Shown piece by piece: positions 1 through 8,546 of a stretch of DNA of 64,000 nt. The notes beneath the pieces were generated by a model that did no database searches, had not been told where the DNA came from, and saw only the letters and a program-made list of their open reading frames with translations. This stretch comes from Ruegeria sp. THAF33 (GTDB lineage: Bacteria; Pseudomonadota; Alphaproteobacteria; Rhodobacterales; Rhodobacteraceae), in contig NZ_CP045384.1 of NCBI RefSeq assembly GCF_009363615.1, positions 1,486,501 to 1,550,500 of the forward strand, read 5' to 3'. The position numbers were made by a program, and so were the translations under genes. Each line of letters opens with the position of its first letter. The first letter of the stretch is position 1.

Positions 1-322
1 GAACCCGGCGGCCCTGTCCGAAGCAGACATGGACCCGGCGGTTGTCGAGAAAGAAAAGCAAGTCCAGATGGACATCGCCCGCGAATCCGGCAAGCCGGAG
101 CAGGTGATCGAAAAGATGATCGAAGGCCGCATGAAGAAATTCGTCGCGGAATCGACTCTGCTGAACCAGCAATTTGTCGTGAACCCTGACCTGACCGTCG
201 AAGCAGCGGCCAAGGAAGCAGGCGCGACCATCACCGGCTTCATCCGTCTGGAAGTTGGCGAAGGCATCGTGGTTGAAAAAGAAGATTTCGCCGCCGAAGT
301 CGCCAAAGCCGCGCAAGGCTAA
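1..322 (+). CDS. tsf: Elongation factor Ts, C-terminal part (5' truncated by window edge)
   Basis: EF-Ts is the cytoplasmic nucleotide exchange factor that recycles EF-Tu-GDP. The reading frame is open from base 2 and ends in TAA at 320-322, so only about the last 106 codons are present. The sequence has the EF-Ts C-terminal pattern: a charged helix with [11 protein letters not shown], then LLNQQFV, and a closing stretch [13 protein letters not shown] that is typical of the family. A strong rho-independent terminator follows about 50 bases after the stop. In alphaproteobacteria tsf normally follows rpsB, which would lie just outside the window. The identification rests on the C-terminal motifs and is secure. 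Confidence 0.95.
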   Translation, partial: NPAALSEADMDPAVVEKEKQVQMDIARESGKPEQVIEKMIEGRMKKFVAESTLLNQQFVVNPDLTVEAAAKEAGATITGFIRLEVGEGIVVEKEDFAAEVAKAAQG

Positions 323-370
323 AAGGGCACAGGGAAAGTGCCAGCAACGGCCTTTCCCAACAAACCTAAA

Positions 371-398
371 GGGTTACGCACTGCGTAACCCTTTTTTT
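371..398 (+). terminator. Rho-independent terminator of tsf
   Basis: A perfect inverted repeat (GGGTTACGCA, one base, TGCGTAACCC) is followed by seven T residues. It lies about 48 bases after the tsf stop codon and points in the tsf direction. Confidence 0.93.
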
Positions 399-689
399 CT
401 GCCATCGGCGGATTTCAAAATTCTGAAATGTAGAGAAGAATTGGAGGGCCCCGCATGATGGGGATGGTCGAGGCCCCCCAAAATTCCGACACCGGTACGC
501 GGACAAATAGGCGCCCCCTTGTCAGAGTGATCGGAGAGCTTTGTTATTGCAAAGATCCAATCCAATGTTCCCTGGCTAAAGCCACCACTCACGGAACACT
601 CTCACTTTGCAACTTTTCCGATTGGTTTGAAAAGTAGTGATTTCCTTACCTAGGGTAAACTGACGCGGGATAGCGTCAAAATATTGCGG
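399..689. other. Intergenic stretch between tsf and the luxR-type gene
   Basis: No convincing gene on either strand; short open frames here lack a ribosome binding site and any recognisable protein. The only structure seen is a short hairpin at 661-678 (TGACGC, six bases, GCGTCA). On the minus strand this sits just after the stop of the LuxR-type gene and is followed by GTTTACC, so it may be that gene's weak terminator. Confidence 0.5.
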
Positions 690-1445
690 TTATGCTTCCA
701 TAATGAACATCTGGTTGTGCAGTGACGCCTTGAGAACCGCTTGCGCCGTCGTTTCGACCGAAAGCGCCTCGCGCGCGAGTCGCAGGTGCTTTTCCACCGT
801 TGCAGATGTCAGACCCATCAGCAGCGCGATGTCCTGAGTGGTTTTCCCGTCACCAACCCACTGCAAAGCTTCGCGTTGGCGTTTGGTAAGTGCCCGGTTC
901 GGCGGATGGAACGGCAATGTCAGGATTTTCAGGTGGGCGACATTGTTCATAAGTAGAATGTCGTCGCCGTGCTCTTCCCAGACCGCATCCACATCCTCCT
1001 GGCTCAACCCATTATTGGCCGACAGGGAAATCGCCCCTTTCGAGCGCATGGAAACCGAGTTGAAGCTGACGGTATAACCGGAAACCACGCCCATGGATTT
1101 GTTGAACTCGAAAACTTCGCGTTCCTTTGCGGTCATCGTCCCGCCCGAGTTCATGTCCTGCAACATTTTCCAGCTGGCGGCGCCTTCGTTGTCCAAGGCC
1201 CACTTCAACATCGGAGCGTGAAAATACAGTCCATCCTTGATGAATCCGTCCACATAGGCCCGCTTGTGGTTCGTCAGGATTACGAAATCTTCTGGATCAC
1301 CCAGAGACGTGGCCGTCCGGAATTGCGTGTACCCATAGATCAGGCGGGTAAAACCAAATTCGGCCATTTGGCGGCAATGTGCATCCCACAGGTCTTCCAG
1401 GGTTTTGGCGTAGCTGACAAACCGAAGATATTCCTTGAGCTTCAT
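690..1445 (-). CDS. LuxR-family transcriptional regulator (solo)
   Basis: A 251-residue regulator with an N-terminal autoinducer-binding-type domain (about residues 10-165) and a C-terminal LuxR helix-turn-helix (about 185-240, beginning LTKRQREAL and containing TTQDIALLMGLTSATVEKHL). It presumably binds DNA as a dimer in response to a small ligand. The aspartate that contacts the acyl-homoserine-lactone amide in TraR/LuxR (the D of the DP pair) appears as A in FHAPM, so the ligand may differ. No luxI synthase is seen. The start ATG overlaps the aroQ stop in an ATGA, so it is translationally coupled to aroQ. Family assignment is firm, the ligand and targets are unknown. Confidence 0.88.
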   Translation of the reverse strand: MKLKEYLRFVSYAKTLEDLWDAHCRQMAEFGFTRLIYGYTQFRTATSLGDPEDFVILTNHKRAYVDGFIKDGLYFHAPMLKWALDNEGAASWKMLQDMNSGGTMTAKEREVFEFNKSMGVVSGYTVSFNSVSMRSKGAISLSANNGLSQEDVDAVWEEHGDDILLMNNVAHLKILTLPFHPPNRALTKRQREALQWVGDGKTTQDIALLMGLTSATVEKHLRLAREALSVETTAQAVLKASLHNQMFIMEA

Positions 1446-1891
1446 GTCGTGCTGCCTGCTTTCAGATGAGCCGCGAGCGCATCCAGCGCGAGGATATAGC
1501 TGTGGGCACCGAATCCACAGATCTGACCCAGTGCGACAGGGGCTATGTAGGACCTGTGCCGAAACGTTTCCCGGGCATGAATGTTGGAAAGATGCACTTC
1601 AACAACCGGCAGTTCCACCGATGCAATCGCATCCATAAGGGCAATCGACGTATGCGTGAACGCGCCTGCGTTCAGTATCAGCCCGCTTTGTACACCGCGG
1701 GCCGCGTGAATGGCGTCAAGCAGCACACCTTCGTGATTGGATTGCAGGTGGGTGACGTCCAGCCCAATGGAGGCGCCATGCTGAACGCAACGATCCTCGA
1801 TCATATGTAGTGTCGTGCTGCCGTAAACCTCGGGCTGCCGTGTGCCAAGCAGATTGAGGTTTGGGCCATTCAATACCAAAACGTTATGCAT
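1442..1891 (-). CDS. aroQ: Type II 3-dehydroquinate dehydratase
   Basis: Converts 3-dehydroquinate to 3-dehydroshikimate in the shikimate pathway as a cytoplasmic dodecamer. At 149 residues it has the length of the type II family. Visible signatures are LNGPNLNLLGTRQPEVYG with the catalytic tyrosine at 23, ILNAGAFTHTS (substrate-binding Asn about 76), EVHLSNIHARE with the catalytic histidine at 100, and the arginine-rich FRHRS lid residues. It is first in a two-gene unit; its TGA overlaps the ATG of the LuxR-type gene by four bases. Type I AroD has no such motifs, so the call is secure. Confidence 0.96.
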   Translation of the reverse strand: MHNVLVLNGPNLNLLGTRQPEVYGSTTLHMIEDRCVQHGASIGLDVTHLQSNHEGVLLDAIHAARGVQSGLILNAGAFTHTSIALMDAIASVELPVVEVHLSNIHARETFRHRSYIAPVALGQICGFGAHSYILALDALAAHLKAGSTT

Positions 1892-2341
1892 GTTTTCACG
1901 ATCCCCATACTTGGTTCATAGACGCGAAAAGGCCGGGTTGTCTACCTGACTTTGGTGGATTGAATACAGACAGTTGCCCTGAAAACAGACCTTGAGATGG
2001 AAGAGGAAACCAAGTTCAGTCCTTCGACATGACGACACAGCGCGTCCGTTTGGACTTGGGCCGTGCATTTACGTCCGTTTTTCGATTGCCAGAAAACAGG
2101 TTTTCGGGCGCATCGTCGTCGGTATCAGTATCGGAACATTGGAACTATCCGGGCTTACCAGCCGGCGCTTTGCGACGCTGAGTAATCCTTGCAAACCGTC
2201 TCTGATGCGATTGAAGATTGTCATGTGGAGTTTTGGTGCAACCCGGTTTCGTGCCAACGCAGCGGGCGGCTGATCGCCGCAAAGACAACAAGGCTTTGAA
2301 CCGGGCCGGAATGCAACCGAAATCAGATTTAGCAGAGGAAC
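1892..2341. other. Intergenic stretch between aroQ and a divergent dehydrogenase gene
   Basis: About 450 bases between divergently transcribed genes. It must hold the aroQ promoter (minus) and the dehydrogenase promoter (plus). I see no sound gene: the open frame near 1992-2273 has no ribosome binding site and an unproteinlike composition. No clear hairpin, repeat or operator was recognised, so the excess length is unexplained. Confidence 0.5.
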
Positions 2342-3166
2342 ATGACAATGACCCCCGATACCCTTTTCTCGCTGCCCGGCAAAACCGCATTGGTCACCGG
2401 AGGCGCCACGGGTATCGGTCGGATGGCCGCAGAGGCGTTGGTCAGGGCCGGCGCGCGCGTGTTGATTGCTTCTCGAAACGGGGACGCCTGTGTCGCGGCC
2501 GCCGCTGAGCTGAATGCACTGGAGGCACCGGGAAGTGCCGAAGGGTTTGCCGGAGACATCAGCAGCGAGGCAAGTATCGCTAAACTGGTTTCGGACATTC
2601 AGGAACGGACGGAAGGGATTGATATTCTTATGAATAACTCTGGCGTGACCTGGGGGGCACCCTTGGGCCAGTTTCCGTATGACGCGTGGGACAAGGTGAT
2701 GTCGGTCAACGTGGCCGGGGTATTCGAGCTTACTCAGAGGCTGCTGCCGATGTTGATGCAATCCGGAACCGCAGACGATCCGGCCAGGGTCGTGAATGTT
2801 GGATCCGTGATGGGAGAGGTTCCCATGGGGGATGGCGCCTATAGCTATTCAGCCTCGAAAGCTGCGGTTCTGCATTTGACAAAAATCATGGCCAAGGAAC
2901 TGTCGCCTTACCACGTGACGGTCAACGCGCTGGCTCCGGGGCCGTTCGTATCGCGGATGACAGCCTTTGCTACGGCGGATGAGGACAAGCGCGAAAAGGT
3001 CGGCAAGTCAGTGCCTCTTGGGCGCGTCGGCCGTGATGAAGATATAGCGGGGTGCGTGCTGTTTCTGTGTGGACGCGGCGGCAGTTATGTAACCGGTTCG
3101 ATCATCCCGGTTTCTGGTGGGATCAACGTTGTAACGTCGGGCAATATCTTTGCCGAAGCGTTCTGA
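2342..3166 (+). CDS. Short-chain dehydrogenase/reductase (FabG-like)
   Basis: A classical SDR of 274 residues, an NAD(P)-dependent oxidoreductase with a Rossmann fold. The cofactor loop TGGATGIG is at about 19-26, the NAG-type motif appears as NNSG near 98, the catalytic serine is in NVGSVMGE and the catalytic pair is in YSYSASK (YxxxK). The C-terminal tail VTGSIIPVSGGINVV matches FabG-like enzymes. The start ATG follows AGAGGAAC. It stands alone, divergent from aroQ and convergent with the isomerase gene, so the substrate cannot be deduced. An alcohol or 3-oxoacyl substrate is possible. Confidence 0.9.
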   Translation: MTMTPDTLFSLPGKTALVTGGATGIGRMAAEALVRAGARVLIASRNGDACVAAAAELNALEAPGSAEGFAGDISSEASIAKLVSDIQERTEGIDILMNNSGVTWGAPLGQFPYDAWDKVMSVNVAGVFELTQRLLPMLMQSGTADDPARVVNVGSVMGEVPMGDGAYSYSASKAAVLHLTKIMAKELSPYHVTVNALAPGPFVSRMTAFATADEDKREKVGKSVPLGRVGRDEDIAGCVLFLCGRGGSYVTGSIIPVSGGINVVTSGNIFAEAF

Positions 3167-3194
3167 GACGCGCTGCGATCAAAACCGATCCTGT

Positions 3195-3824
3195 TCACAA
3201 CGTGTTGGATTTGTGTCGTTTCTTGTTTTTCGACAGTTCAATTTCCAGGTTCGGCAAGCTGTTCTTGCCAAAGAACATTTCAGATCCGTAAAACAGGCTG
3301 GGAACGCCAAAAACGCCGCGGCGCACGAACGATTTGGTCTGATCCTTCAGGTCCTGTTTGATTTCAGGGCTTGTCATGGCCTCGCGCAGCTTGCGAACCG
3401 GCAGTTCATTTTCCTGTAGAATGTCAATCAGAACGGCCAGTTCATCCGCCTTTTGGCCATGCACCCATATGGCATCAAAGATGGCGTTTATGTATTTGAT
3501 TTCCCATGATTTACCACTAGCGAACCGGGCGCCGCGCATCGCAAATTTCGTATTGATCGGAAAATGCGGGCTCATGTGAAAGCTCAGCCCGCGACGCCGC
3601 GCGAACCGATGCAAGTCATGAGTAAGATAGGCGGTTTTCTGGCGGTTTTCGGAAAACGCCTGAAACGGGCTCTGGTTGTGCGTTGCCTTGAAAACAACGG
3701 GCAGAAGGACAGGGGAATACCTGATCTTGGCATTATGCCGCGCGGCCAGCTCTGGCAGCATCTTGTGGGCCAGAAAGGCATTTGGGCTGCAAAAATCGTA
3801 AACGAAATCTATGCTTTGCGTCAT
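3195..3824 (-). CDS. 2-hydroxychromene-2-carboxylate isomerase family (DsbA/kappa-GST fold)
   Basis: A 209-residue protein of the NahD/kappa glutathione transferase family. The N-terminal FVYDFCSPNAFLA matches the DxxSP(Y/N) motif where glutathione is bound, and VPSLFYGSEMFFGKNSL is the family's C-terminal signature (FG-pattern). NahD isomerises hydroxychromene carboxylate with glutathione in naphthalene catabolism, but most members in non-degraders act on unknown substrates, and no aromatic-catabolism genes are near. I chose the ATG at 3824 because it follows an excellent GGAGGAAT; an upstream in-frame start at 3842 is less likely. Family call good, substrate unknown. Confidence 0.85.
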   Translation of the reverse strand: MTQSIDFVYDFCSPNAFLAHKMLPELAARHNAKIRYSPVLLPVVFKATHNQSPFQAFSENRQKTAYLTHDLHRFARRRGLSFHMSPHFPINTKFAMRGARFASGKSWEIKYINAIFDAIWVHGQKADELAVLIDILQENELPVRKLREAMTSPEIKQDLKDQTKSFVRRGVFGVPSLFYGSEMFFGKNSLPNLEIELSKNKKRHKSNTL

Positions 3825-4023
3825 GCTATTCCTCCAGGCCAATCCGGCACGTCGCCGTCCAACAATTTACAAGCGAATCTGTGACGGTTTCACTGTATCA
3901 CTTGGATTTAAGGCGTGCCTCTTGGCCCTGCTTGTATAACCATTCATTTCAGCCCGGGTTTTGCTGTTGTTTCAGGCCCTACGCGTACACGAAATTAGTC
4001 AACTTCTGGTGGAACTCAAAAAA

Positions 4024-5256
4024 ATGCTTCGAAAACAAGTCATGTTCGATGAAATGCGCCTGAACCGGATTCGCCTCTGGATGGACCGCTATGTTGAGCA
4101 GCGCAAATACGCGGGTTCGTCCTTTTTGCTGAAGCACAAGGGGGATGAGGTCTTTTTCCACGCCAGCGGCCTGCGAAATCTTGAAGAGGACTTGCCGTTC
4201 CAACGCGACACGCTGGTGCGCATCTACTCGATGACCAAACCCGTCACGTCTGTTGCCTTGATGATGCTGGCGGAACGTGGGCTGTTTCACCTCGACGCGC
4301 CGCTGTCGGATTTCCTTCCCGAGTACAAACAGATGCAGGCTCTGGTACCCGGCGCGGACAAGCTGGATCAAACCGAGGACGCGGCAAGCCCGACCCTTCA
4401 TCAGTTGCTGACCCATACCAGCGGTTTCAGCTATCCGTTCAACCCCGGGATACTGCCGGAGGCGATGGATGAAAAGGACCTTATATTCAAACCAAATCAG
4501 GGCCTTCTGAACGATCGCGTACGTGAACTGGCAGAGTTTCCCTTGGCTTTCCAGCCCGGAACACGGTGGGAATATTCGGTTGGAACCGATGTGCTTGGGC
4601 GCGTTGTCGAGGTCGTCTCGGGACAGACCCTGGAACAATTCTTCCGGCAGGAAATCTTGGCGCCCCTCGAGATGCGCGAAACCGGGTTTTCCGTGCCCGA
4701 CGGGGCAGGGGACCGGTTCGCCTCGCTTTATACGCCGCTGGCCGGCGATGCGATGGCGTTGAATTCCGCGGAACAGGGAGGCGATACCTTGCGTCTGGTG
4801 GATGCCCACGAAACCTCTCCATTTGCGAATGCGACAACGTTCTCGGGCGGCGGCGGGCTGGTTTCCACAATCGATGACTATGTCAAATTCGTCGACATGC
4901 TTCGCAATCGCGGGTCCGGCAACGGGCATCAACTGCTTGGCCCGAAAACGGTGGACTTCATGATGCGCAACCACTTGCCGGGCGATATCGCTTCGATGGG
5001 ACCAAAGAGCTTTGCAGAACAGCCCATGGAAGGCATGGGATTTGGCCTTGCAGGGTCGATTGTCCTCAACCCGGGTCGGGTGCGCGTGCCCGGATCCGTT
5101 GGTGATTTCAGCTGGGGTGGCATGGCCTCGACCTATTTCTGGATCGACTGGCAGAACGATCTGACGGCTGTGTTCTTCACGCAATTGTCGCCGTCCAGTT
5201 CCTACCCATCCCGGGCTGAACTCAAGGCCTTGGTGCACGCCGCCATTATTGAATGA
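4024..5256 (+). CDS. Serine hydrolase of the beta-lactamase/penicillin-binding (class C-like) family
   Basis: About 410 residues with the class C beta-lactamase/esterase fold. The nucleophile motif SxxK is SMTK in RIYSMTKPVTSVAL; the second motif tyrosine is in WEYSVGTDVLG; LLTHTSGFSYPF and the late SWGGMASTYFWID are also typical. No signal peptide is seen, so it is probably cytoplasmic and more likely an esterase or peptidase than a true antibiotic beta-lactamase. The open frame extends upstream to 3961 with non-ATG codons; I chose ATG 4024, with GGTGG upstream, although ATG 4042 is possible. It precedes tesB by about 50 bases and may be cotranscribed. Confidence 0.85.
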   Translation: MLRKQVMFDEMRLNRIRLWMDRYVEQRKYAGSSFLLKHKGDEVFFHASGLRNLEEDLPFQRDTLVRIYSMTKPVTSVALMMLAERGLFHLDAPLSDFLPEYKQMQALVPGADKLDQTEDAASPTLHQLLTHTSGFSYPFNPGILPEAMDEKDLIFKPNQGLLNDRVRELAEFPLAFQPGTRWEYSVGTDVLGRVVEVVSGQTLEQFFRQEILAPLEMRETGFSVPDGAGDRFASLYTPLAGDAMALNSAEQGGDTLRLVDAHETSPFANATTFSGGGGLVSTIDDYVKFVDMLRNRGSGNGHQLLGPKTVDFMMRNHLPGDIASMGPKSFAEQPMEGMGFGLAGSIVLNPGRVRVPGSVGDFSWGGMASTYFWIDWQNDLTAVFFTQLSPSSSYPSRAELKALVHAAIIE

Positions 5257-5307
5257 TTTTGCTCAGGCTGATACCCGGGTTTCGATCAATTAGCCCATGA
5301 GCAGACA

Positions 5308-6177
5308 ATGACCGAAGCGGAACGCATCTTACTGGACCTTCTGGATATCGAACGACTTGAAGTCGATCTTTTCCGCGGCACAGGATCGGGTGGAGAAACA
5401 CCGACCCGAATTTTCGGCGGTCAGGTCATTGCACAGGCCCTAGCCGCGGCATACAGAACCGTGGAAGACCGGTTGTGCCATTCCCTGCACGCCTATTTCA
5501 TCCGCCCCGGGAATCCAGATAAACCTGTTATTTATCAGGTGGATAGGGCGCGTGACGGTGGGTCGTTCACAACCCGTCGCGTTGTTGCCATTCAAAATGG
5601 CAAGCAGATCCTGAATATGTCAGCTTCCTTTCACGTTCAGGATGAAGGTTGGGATCATCAGCATCCGATGCCAACCGTGAATCCTCCACAGACATACCCA
5701 TCACGTTCCGAGCTTCGACACGCATATGTGGATCGCGTGCCCGAAGGTTTTCGCGGTGAGCTTCTGCGTGAACGCCCGATCGAAGTCCGCGAGGTGGACC
5801 ATCTGGATCCGTTCAACCCCGAAGTGTCGGACGACCGCAATAAAACCTGGTTTCGCATGGCGGCTGCCGCGTCTGCGGACGCAAAAACTCAACATCTGCT
5901 TTTGGCCTATGCGTCAGATATGAACCTGATGTCGTCAGGTTTGCGACCGCACGGGCTGAGCTGGTTTTCCGGAGAGTTCAACGGCGCCAGTCTGGACCAT
6001 GCTTTGTGGTTTCATGCACCTGTGAAATTTCAGAACTGGCATCTGTATGTGATGGATTCTCCGTGGACGGGGCAGGGACGCAGCTTCAATCGCGGATCAA
6101 TCTATTCAGAAGACGGAACCCTGGTCGCGTCGGTGGCTCAGGAAGGTCTTATGAGGAAGGTTCAGAAAAAACGTTAG
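5308..6177 (+). CDS. tesB: Acyl-CoA thioesterase II
   Basis: A 289-residue double hot-dog thioesterase that hydrolyses medium- and long-chain acyl-CoA to free fatty acid and CoA. Features are RIFGGQVIAQAL near the N-terminus, HSLHAYFIRPGNP, the catalytic Asp in YASDMNLM, the SLDHALWFH motif and the C-terminal Gln in VASVAQEGLMR, matching the Asp-Thr/Ser-Gln triad of E. coli TesB. It follows the serine hydrolase gene on the same strand. Its stop overlaps the stop of the convergent dehydrogenase gene by four bases, leaving no room for a separate terminator. Confidence 0.95.
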   Translation: MTEAERILLDLLDIERLEVDLFRGTGSGGETPTRIFGGQVIAQALAAAYRTVEDRLCHSLHAYFIRPGNPDKPVIYQVDRARDGGSFTTRRVVAIQNGKQILNMSASFHVQDEGWDHQHPMPTVNPPQTYPSRSELRHAYVDRVPEGFRGELLRERPIEVREVDHLDPFNPEVSDDRNKTWFRMAAAASADAKTQHLLLAYASDMNLMSSGLRPHGLSWFSGEFNGASLDHALWFHAPVKFQNWHLYVMDSPWTGQGRSFNRGSIYSEDGTLVASVAQEGLMRKVQKKR

Positions 6178-6941
6178 GTATCTGGCGTAAAATGTTGATT
6201 CAACTTTCGCATCCCGCCCAGCCAGCGATCGTAGTCAGCCGCTTTGAGTTGCAGATAATCCAAAACCTGCGGATGCGGAAGAACCAGAAATCGTTCTTCC
6301 CGGATGGCTTGTACGCAGGTTTCAGCGACGTCTTCCGGCTCCAGCATTCCGTCGATCGATGCCACTGAAACCTCATGTCCTTCAGTCATTTTTGACCGAA
6401 CCGCCTGAGGACAAAGAACCGAAACCCGCAGACCTTTGGCGCCATATGTCAGCGACAGCCACTCGGCAAATCCAACTGCCGCGTGTTTCGTGACACCGTA
6501 TGGCGCCGCACCCGGTTGGTTCAGTAAACCCGCCGCAGAGGCCGTCGTCAGAATATATCCGCCGCCGCGACCGATCATACGAGGCACCAAATGGCGCGCG
6601 GTCCACACGTGCGACATCACGTTGATTTTCCAAATTTTTTCCCATTGATCATCGGGAACATCCAGACCGCCAAGCGTCAGGATGCCGGCATTTGCGCAGA
6701 ACAGATCAATTGGGCCAACAGTATCTTCGGTGAAATCAATCAACGCCTTGATCTGTTCCTCATCCGAAACGTCACATGTGAACGCAACACCGCCAGTTTG
6801 GGTTGCGACTTCACGGGCTCCGGCTTCGTCAATATCCGAACAGATGACGCGCGCACCTTCCTGAGCAAAACGTTCCGCCAAACCCCGGCCAATGCCATCT
6901 GCGGCACCGGTCACGATGACAGTTCTATTTCTGAGCTCCAT
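6174..6941 (-). CDS. Short-chain dehydrogenase/reductase
   Basis: A classical SDR of 255 residues. TGAADGIG at about 10-17 binds the cofactor, CSDIDEAGA suggests NAD preference (acidic residue after the second beta strand), NAG is in CANAGILTLGG, the catalytic serine is in TTASAAGLL and the active pair is YGVTK. The start ATG at 6941 follows TTGGAACG; a TTG four codons upstream is less likely. It lies just downstream of phoB in the same direction, about 185 bases away, so weak read-through from the pho operon is conceivable. Substrate not deducible. Confidence 0.9.
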   Translation of the reverse strand: MELRNRTVIVTGAADGIGRGLAERFAQEGARVICSDIDEAGAREVATQTGGVAFTCDVSDEEQIKALIDFTEDTVGPIDLFCANAGILTLGGLDVPDDQWEKIWKINVMSHVWTARHLVPRMIGRGGGYILTTASAAGLLNQPGAAPYGVTKHAAVGFAEWLSLTYGAKGLRVSVLCPQAVRSKMTEGHEVSVASIDGMLEPEDVAETCVQAIREERFLVLPHPQVLDYLQLKAADYDRWLGGMRKLNQHFTPDT

Positions 6942-7126
6942 GGCGCGTTCCAAAACTAGTATTGCGTGTTCTGGGCAGAGTGTTCACTTTGCGGCCAAGT
7001 TACAAGTGACCTGAAATTACCATAATACCGATTATGCGAATACCGACTACCGCCACGGGGCGCCACCCACAAATACGGCTCCTGTCAAAATTCAAACGCC
7101 TTTGGCGCCATATACGCAGGATGTGG

Positions 7127-7816
7127 TTATCCCAAGGCGTATCCCGCGCCTCGGACGGTTCGTACTGGATCGGTCCCGCCATATTGCGTCAGGGCTTTGC
7201 GCAAACGCCCGATATGAACATCGACGGTTCGGGTATCGACATAGATGTCGCGTCCCCAAACCCGGTCCAGCAATTGCTCGCGGCTCCAGACCCTGCCCGG
7301 CTTTTCCATGAATGTGCTGAGAAGCCGGAACTCGGTCGGCCCAAGCTTCAGGGGTTTGTTGTCCCGGCTGACCTTGTGCGTCTCGGAGTCAAGAATGATG
7401 TCATCGAATTCCAGGCGCAAACCAACGGTCGAAGGACGGACGCGGCGCAATTGCGTGCGAACGCGCGCCATCAGCTCGACCACGGAATATGGCTTGACCA
7501 CGTAATCATCCGCGCCGGTTTCAAGACCGCGAACTTTGTCGACTTCCTCGGTCCGGGCCGACAACATGATAATCGGGATTGAACGCGTGTCCGGGCGGCT
7601 TTTCAGGCGTCGGCAGACCTCGATACCGCTCAGATTGGGCATCATCCAGTCCAGGACAATGATGTCCGGGCAGTCTTCGTCTACCAACAGCATGGCTTCT
7701 TCGCCGTTGCCAGCCTTGGAAACCCGAAACCCTTCAGCTTCCAGATTGTAGGCCAAGACTTCACGTTGGGCCATTTCATCCTCTACAACCAAAACGGTAG
7801 GTTGATCTGCTGACAT
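7127..7816 (-). CDS. phoB: Phosphate regulon response regulator PhoB
   Basis: A 229-residue OmpR-type response regulator that activates phosphate-starvation genes by binding Pho boxes. The receiver domain (about 1-120) carries the acidic pocket VEDE, the phosphoacceptor Asp56 in VLDWMMP and the conserved lysine in VVKPYS. The winged-helix domain (about 130-229) shows LGPTEFRLLSTFMEKPGRVWSREQLLDRVWG and DVHIGRLRKAL, matching PhoB. It is the last gene of the pst-pho block, 12 bases after phoU, and would receive phosphate from the PhoR kinase encoded upstream. Identity is well supported by context as well as sequence. Confidence 0.96.
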   Translation of the reverse strand: MSADQPTVLVVEDEMAQREVLAYNLEAEGFRVSKAGNGEEAMLLVDEDCPDIIVLDWMMPNLSGIEVCRRLKSRPDTRSIPIIMLSARTEEVDKVRGLETGADDYVVKPYSVVELMARVRTQLRRVRPSTVGLRLEFDDIILDSETHKVSRDNKPLKLGPTEFRLLSTFMEKPGRVWSREQLLDRVWGRDIYVDTRTVDVHIGRLRKALTQYGGTDPVRTVRGAGYALG

Positions 7817-7828
7817 CTCGCTCGTCTC

Positions 7829-8530
7829 CTACACGGTTTGCGACGTGTTGTCAGCCTTGGGCCGGGCTTCGGCCGGGCGGTCGCCGGTGACCAGATACAC
7901 GACCTGCTCGGCGATCGAGGTTACGTGATCGCCCATGCGTTCGATGTTCTTTGCGATGAAATGCAGGTGCATGCAGGCCGAGATATTGCGTGGATCTTCG
8001 GCCATGAACGTCAGAAACTCCCGAAACAGGCCGTTATACATCTGGTCCACCTCTTCATCGCGGTTGATGACGTCTGTGGCCAGTTCCGCATCGCGTTGAA
8101 TATAGGCGTCCAGCGCATCACGCAGCATCCGTTCGACCTCGCGTGCCATACGGCGCAAGGCCGCAGCGCTTCCGTTGATCTCGCTGGCATTGACCAGAAC
8201 CGTGGTTCGTTTGGCGATATTCTTGGCATAGTCGCCAATGCGCTCAAGGTTGCCGGACACCTTCAGAACCGACAGGATCAGCCGCAAGTCACTTGCCGTG
8301 GGTGCCCGCAGCGCAATCAACCTGGCCGTTTCTTCGTTGATCAGCTCTTCAAGCGCGTCGATGGCCTTGTCGCCTTTTCGCACCTCTTGCGCCAACTCTT
8401 CATCGCGGGTTTCCAGCGAGCGGGCCGCGCCTATGATGGCGGCCTCGACCAGCCCGCCCATCTTCATGATATGCGCTTGGATCGCTTCGAGGTCGCGGTC
8501 AAAAACAGATGCAATATGTTGTTCGCTCAT
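7829..8530 (-). CDS. phoU: Phosphate transport system regulator PhoU
   Basis: A 233-residue all-helical protein with two PhoU repeats (about 15-105 and 120-210). The repeats carry the metal-binding E/DxxxD-type motifs, for example GDKAIDALEELIN and DEEVDQMYNGLF, and the phrases GDYAKNIAKR and GDHVTSIAEQVVYL that close each repeat. PhoU links the Pst transporter to PhoR and damps PhoB activation when phosphate is plentiful. It sits between pstB and phoB, the usual position. Confidence 0.96.
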   Translation of the reverse strand: MSEQHIASVFDRDLEAIQAHIMKMGGLVEAAIIGAARSLETRDEELAQEVRKGDKAIDALEELINEETARLIALRAPTASDLRLILSVLKVSGNLERIGDYAKNIAKRTTVLVNASEINGSAAALRRMAREVERMLRDALDAYIQRDAELATDVINRDEEVDQMYNGLFREFLTFMAEDPRNISACMHLHFIAKNIERMGDHVTSIAEQVVYLVTGDRPAEARPKADNTSQTV

Positions 8531-8546
8531 TGTCAGATACCTGTGA

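Noticed and set aside
1992..2273. 93-codon open frame in the aroQ-dehydrogenase gap
   Set aside because: No ribosome binding site, no protein-like pattern and no neighbour in the same unit.
3979..5238. 419-codon minus-strand open frame
   Set aside because: It lies opposite the serine hydrolase gene, whose motifs are clear; the antisense protein resembles nothing.
7000..7182. Small minus-strand frame after phoB and a weak hairpin nearby
   Set aside because: The frame overlaps the end of phoB without any start signal, and the hairpin (GCGCC, AAA, GGCGT) is too short to call a terminator.
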